Assembly (NCBI GenBank): GCA_963170055.1
Contig: CAUJGJ010000065.1
Span: 1,432,501 to 1,442,500, forward strand
Origin: Halisarca cf. caerulea
Lineage: Eukaryota; Porifera; Demospongiae; Chondrillida; Halisarcidae
Direction: 5' to 3'
Length of the DNA stretch: 10,000 nt
Shown here: positions 7,787 through 10,000 of the stretch, piece after piece
Layout: the number at the start of each line of letters is the position of its first letter
How positions within the stretch are numbered: position 1 is the first letter of the stretch
Translations under genes and position numbers: made by a program
The notes under the pieces: model-generated
What the model saw: only the letters and a program-made list of their open reading frames with translations
Databases searched by the model: none
What the model was told of the DNA's origin: nothing

Positions 7787-7901
7787 CCCCCCCCCCCCCC
7801 ACACCCAATGTACTCACACGGCCACTTTCACCACCTCAACCACTATACCCACCCAAGGTGCCCACACACCCACTTTTATCTCCTGTGGGGGGGGGGGGGG
7901 G
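7787..7901. repeat. C14 ... G15 complementary homopolymer pair
   Basis: Fourteen C (7787-7800) and fifteen G (7887-7901) flank an 86-bp CA/CC-rich segment that contains further diverged CACTTTCACC and CACTTTTATC copies of the preceding repeat. The two runs are perfectly complementary and could pair in single strands or RNA. Exact lengths are uncertain for technical reasons. Confidence 0.85.
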
Positions 7902-8165
7902 TTATCCTACTTTATTTCATGCGTGAGTACATATGTACATACATGCATTCATGTGTAGTGCACCAACCGCCCCCTCTACTGTATTATGGTATGTAGCCAT
8001 CTCAATTGCGTACATGTGGCATTGTCCATGCTGTGAACTTGTGTATGGTGTAGGGGTAATTATGTTGAAGTTGTTCGCTATTGAAAGGTTTCTTTTTACC
8101 ATATTTGGTCACAAAATGCTAGGAGTGATGGGGTGTTCGAATTAAGTAGTGCTGTTGTATTGCAG
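7902..8165 (+). other. Single-copy intron segment
   Basis: No gene seen. It ends at a good 3' splice-like sequence (GCTGTTGTATTGCAG, ending 8165). Confidence 0.5.
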
Positions 8166-8270
8166 GCCAGGCTACCTGTGGAATGCTGCCTCCATTCACA
8201 ACCATGGCTTCCTTCACCTCACGTAGTTTCTCCTTTCACTCTCTCTTGTTGTGGTGACCGTGGCACTATG
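8166..8270 (+). CDS. Candidate cassette exon in intron 1 (35 codons), weakly supported
   Basis: GCTGTTGTATTGCAG precedes 105 bases that are open in phase 0, ending ACTATG|GTGTGT. The first unit of the 19-bp minisatellite supplies this donor, and the same GTGTGT donor is used at the end of exon 2. Phase 0 in and phase 0 out would insert 35 residues (ARLPVECCLHSQPW...) between exons 1 and 2 without breaking the frame. Against it, the composition is unremarkable. A second frame also reads plausibly (PGYLWNAASIHNHGFLHL, then TAG), and a third is open up to TGA at about 8255. Chance is a fair explanation. Transcript data would settle it. Confidence 0.22.
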
Positions 8271-8559
8271 GTGTGTGTACCTACCTACCTATAGTGTGTG
8301 TACCTACCTATGGTGTGTGTACCTACCTATGGTGTGTGTACCTACCTATAGTGTGTGTACCTACCTATGGTGTGTGTACCTACCTATGGTGTGTGTACCT
8401 ACCTATGGTGTGTGTACCTACCTATGGTGTGTGTACCTACCTATGGTGTGTGTACCTACCTATGGTGTGTGTACCTACCTATGGTGTGTGTACCTACCTA
8501 TGGTGTGTGTACTTACCTATAGTGTGTGTACCTACCCATGGTGTGTGTACCTACCTACC
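8267..8559 (+). repeat. 19-bp minisatellite, 15 units
   Basis: The unit is TATGGTGTGTGTACCTACC. Thirteen exact 19-bp spacings run from 8290 to 8537. The first (8267-8289) and last (8537-8559) units both carry one additional TACC, making them 23 bp. Variants are TATAG in the units at 8290, 8347 and 8518, ACTTACC in the unit at 8499 and CATGG in the last. All frames are open with a 19-residue period (YGVCTYLWCVYLPMVCVPT), which is an artefact of a unit with no stop in any frame. Confidence 0.97.
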
Positions 8560-8683
8560 TGCGTTTCAATGGCACAATCGTCTGAATGTGTGTGTATTGG
8601 GTGGGATGAGTGGGTACTATTTGAAACTGGAGGTGTTTTCTCAGGGTACCACATTCCGCCTGCTTACTAGACCCACTATGATA

Positions 8684-8705
8684 ATACGTACATGCATGTA
8701 CGTAT
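8684..8705. repeat. 22-bp perfect palindrome
   Basis: The arms ATACGTACATG and CATGTACGTAT meet with no spacer and pair perfectly over 11 bp. It is an inverted arrangement of the ACGTACAT word found elsewhere in the intron. Confidence 0.9.
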
Positions 8706-8766
8706 GTATATACGGGGTACTGTACAGATTCCGATTTGCACTTTTGCTCCTGCAAATAAAGTTGTA

Positions 8767-8806
8767 GAATTGAAATGGGAATGGGTGCTGTGGAATTGAA
8801 ATGGGA
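8767..8806 (+). repeat. Short direct duplication
   Basis: GAATTGAAATGGGA occurs at 8767-8780 and 8793-8806, 26 bases apart. The surrounding 8561-8990 segment is otherwise single-copy with no supported gene. Confidence 0.7.
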
Positions 8807-9211
8807 CTGATGTAATGTTGACAGATTGCTTTATGTGATAAATGGGGTGGGGTGGAAGCCCTAAATGGAAAGGGTCAATCTTGTGTATCTGCTTTTGAAG
8901 GGTTTTGTCCTGTGAACGATGAAGACAGGAATTTTCTGCTGGACGCTTGCGGTTGTGATTACAAATTATCTTTGAGTTTGTTGTGCGACGTTGTATGTAT
9001 GTGTAGGTGTTGGCTTGAGAAATTTGTTTAAACGTGTGTTGTTTACTGTGTACAGTTTAGTCGATTCGTTATATGGGCTGTGTTGTTTACTCCATGTGGT
9101 ATGTACTGATGTTAGCTGTGTGTGGTTCTTACACATGTTTGTATGTTACGTAGCTGTTTGCTGTGCCTGGGTTTCATTTCTTGTGTACATATTACTGTGT
9201 ACTTTTGTATT

Positions 9212-9317
9212 GCGTACTTGTTTACCTCGCATGTTCTGTTTACGTACTTGTTTACCTCGCATGTTCTGCTAACGAACTTGTTTACCTCGCATGTTGTGTT
9301 TACCTCCTATGTTCTTT
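9212..9317 (+). repeat. 30-bp tandem repeat (3 units plus a partial) just before the exon 2 acceptor
   Basis: ACTTGTTTACCTCGCATGTT starts at 9216, 9246 and 9276, exactly 30 bases apart, and a shortened copy (TTTACCTCCTATGTTC) lies at about 9299-9314. The array ends about 15 bases before the acceptor at 9332, so it occupies the expected branch-point zone. Each unit carries the same T-rich words. Confidence 0.92.
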
Positions 9318-9332
9318 GATCTTTGTCTGCAG

Positions 9333-9584
9333 GTAGATGATCTGTCCAAAACACTTCCACACAGCTTCCATTTCCCACTTGATGTGACCGAGCAAGAGGA
9401 AGAGAAGGAGGAGGAGAAGAGACCAGTCATGCCAAAGAGAGAGAGAGGTGGACACAGTCACAGCCTCAGCACGTGTGGTGTGCCCATGAACGACATTAGG
9501 GACCACCCAGTGGCAGAGGAAAGGTCAAACTTGGTTCGGTTATCAATGGGTCTTGGGCATTCTGATCCCTCCCTCCTAGCACAG
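9333..9584 (+). CDS. Exon 2 of the unrecognised acidic protein (84 codons)
   Basis: The acceptor is TTCTTTGATCTTTGTCTGCAG and the donor CTAGCACAG|GTGTGT. The 252-base block is open in phase 0 and continues exon 1 without a stop. Counting from the exon 1 Met, it covers residues 13-96. It begins VDDLSKTLPHSFHFPLDV, passes through a charged run EQEEEKEEEK (32-41), a basic KRPVMPKRER patch (41-50) that could act as a nuclear localisation signal, and a Gly/His/Ser stretch. It then ends in a less biased segment, ERSNLVRLSMGLGHSDPSLL. There is no signal peptide, membrane segment or catalytic motif. It looks like a disordered regulatory N-terminus. Codon use is balanced, unlike the surrounding repeats. 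Family unknown. Confidence 0.75.
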
Positions 9585-9698
9585 GTGTGTATTACTTGTG
9601 TGTGTGTGTGTGTGTGTGTATGTGTTGCATCTCTTTCTCTCTCTTTGTGTGTACATATGTATTTGTATGTCAATGTCTTTCTTTCCCATTGACGACAG
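9585..9698 (+). other. Intron 2 (114 bp) with a GT tract
   Basis: GTGTGT donor; (TG)n at 9597-9619; a CT-rich tract at 9631-9645; a second pyrimidine run (TCTTTCTTTCCC) at about 9676-9687 before GACGACAG. The part 9621-9675 is nearly identical to part of intron 3. Confidence 0.7.
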
Positions 9699-9751
9699 TC
9701 GACCCTACAGCACCATGTCCAGGAACGTGAGAGATCCTCCGCATGCAACAG
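9699..9751 (+). CDS. Exon 3 of the unrecognised acidic protein (53 bases)
   Basis: The acceptor is TTTCCCATTGACGACAG and the donor AACAG|GTTAGT. It encodes STLQHHVQERERSSACN (residues 97-113) and leaves AG, which with the first G of exon 4 makes Arg114. The Gln/Glu/Arg-rich stretch could begin a helical or coiled segment, but it is too short to judge. The frame follows directly from exon 2 (phase 0). Confidence 0.65.
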
Positions 9752-9774
9752 GTTAGTATGTTTGGTGTTTGCCT

Positions 9775-9850
<76 letters not shown>

Positions 9851-9981
9851 TGTACTGTATGTGTGTGTGCGTGTGCGTGTGTGTGTGTGCGCGTGCGTGC
9901 GTACGTGCATGCGTGCGTGTGTGTTGCATCTCTTTCTCTCTCTGTGTGTGTATGTATTTGTATGTCAATGGATGCACACAG
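9752..9981 (+). other. Intron 3 (230 bp) dominated by a GT tract
   Basis: GTTAGT donor; (TG)n and TGCG/TACG variants from 9777 to about 9922; a CT-rich tract at about 9929-9943; then GTATTTGTATGTCAATGGATGCACACAG. The pyrimidine tract lies about 40 bases from the acceptor and the last 20 bases are not pyrimidine-rich, so the 3' splice site is weak. A more distant branch point is possible. Confidence 0.6.
9777..9922 (+). repeat. Long (TG)n microsatellite in intron 3
   Basis: About 65 bp of pure TG is followed by TATG, TGCG and TACG variants to about 9922. It fills most of the intron between exons 3 and 4, so its length directly sets the intron length. Confidence 0.95.
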
Positions 9982-10000
9982 GCCTCTGCTGAAAAGTGTA
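9982..10000 (+). CDS. Start of exon 4 (runs off the window)
   Basis: CACACAG precedes GCCTCTGCTGAAAAGTGTA. The first G completes AGG (Arg114) and the rest reads PLLKSV (115-120), open to the window edge. Support is the acceptor AG, the matching phase and the absence of a stop; with only 19 bases visible and a weak upstream pyrimidine tract, confidence is moderate. Confidence 0.5.

Larger units (their letters stand above)
1113..9332 (+). other. Intron 1 (8,220 bp), repeat-rich
   Basis: Bounded by GTAAGA at 1113 and by TTTGTCTGCAG ending at 9332. It contains nearly all the microsatellites and minisatellites of the window, listed separately. Stretches over 300 bases with no clear feature are 1113-1812, 2638-3040, 3256-3780, 4711-5278, 5868-6193, 6216-6630, 7106-7437 and 8561-8990. 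In these I see single-copy, intron-like sequence with stops in all frames and no convincing exon. AATAAA hexamers at about 1281 and 8755 are isolated and probably not used. Exon-like blocks at 4390-4476 and 8166-8270 are given as separate low-confidence entries. Confidence 0.65.

Noticed and set aside
7379..7996. Three overlapping plus-strand frames of about 180-205 codons (Pro/His/Thr-rich)
   Set aside because: All three frames are open because the 35-37-bp unit has no stop; a real gene would be open in one frame. No exon signals.
8755..8760. AATAAA as a polyadenylation signal (also near 1281)
   Set aside because: Lies within the predicted intron with no upstream terminal exon; isolated hexamers are common.
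8251..8767. Open frames with a 19-residue repeat (YGVCTYLWCVYLP-like)
   Set aside because: Produced by the stop-free 19-bp minisatellite in every frame; resembles a membrane repeat protein only by accident.

Overview
This is eukaryotic, most likely invertebrate animal, nuclear DNA. It holds the 5' part of one plus-strand, intron-containing gene, and almost everything else is repeat-filled intron. The case for a eukaryote is a short ATG exon in a good Kozak context ending at a consensus GTAAGA donor, further short open blocks with pyrimidine-tract/CAG acceptors, long GT/CA microsatellites, several VNTR-like minisatellites, and no bacterial gene structure. I cannot fix the clade. No family-diagnostic transposon or protein is visible, and a sponge or other marine invertebrate is only an impression.

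Gene model: exon 1 at 1077-1112 (12 codons, phase 0), exon 2 at 9333-9584 (84 codons, phase 0/0), exon 3 at 9699-9751 (53 nt, leaving two bases) and exon 4 at 9982-10000 (runs off the window). Joined, these give 120 codons with no stop. They encode an acidic, low-complexity and probably disordered N-terminus with an SSDEE start, a Glu/Lys run and a basic KRP...PKRER patch. I do not recognise the protein family and give no symbol.

Layout: 1-318 is a cut-off 33-bp minisatellite, an (AT)n tract, a 40-bp near-perfect palindrome and a (GATT)n tail. 319-1076 is single-copy sequence that should hold the promoter and 5' UTR, with a 5-codon uORF just before the start codon. 1113-9332 is intron 1 (8.2 kb), carrying GT and CA tracts in both orientations. 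It also holds four clear minisatellites (29 bp x 8 at 4471, 34 bp x 4 at 6631, 35-37 bp x 7 at 7531, 19 bp x 15 at 8267), a 30-bp x 3 array next to the exon 2 acceptor, homopolymer C and G runs, and a scattered ACGTACATACGTA word. Introns 2 (114 nt) and 3 (230 nt) share a roughly 50-bp 3' segment.

I found no new enzyme system, CRISPR array, RNA gene or intact mobile element. The items most worth a second look are the paralogous 3' segments of introns 2 and 3, the palindrome beside the (AT)n tract, the complementary CA/GT and C14/G15 tracts inside one pre-mRNA, and two exon-like blocks whose possible donors lie in the first unit of a minisatellite. Long open frames inside the CA/GT and minisatellite stretches are low-complexity artefacts and are not annotated as genes.
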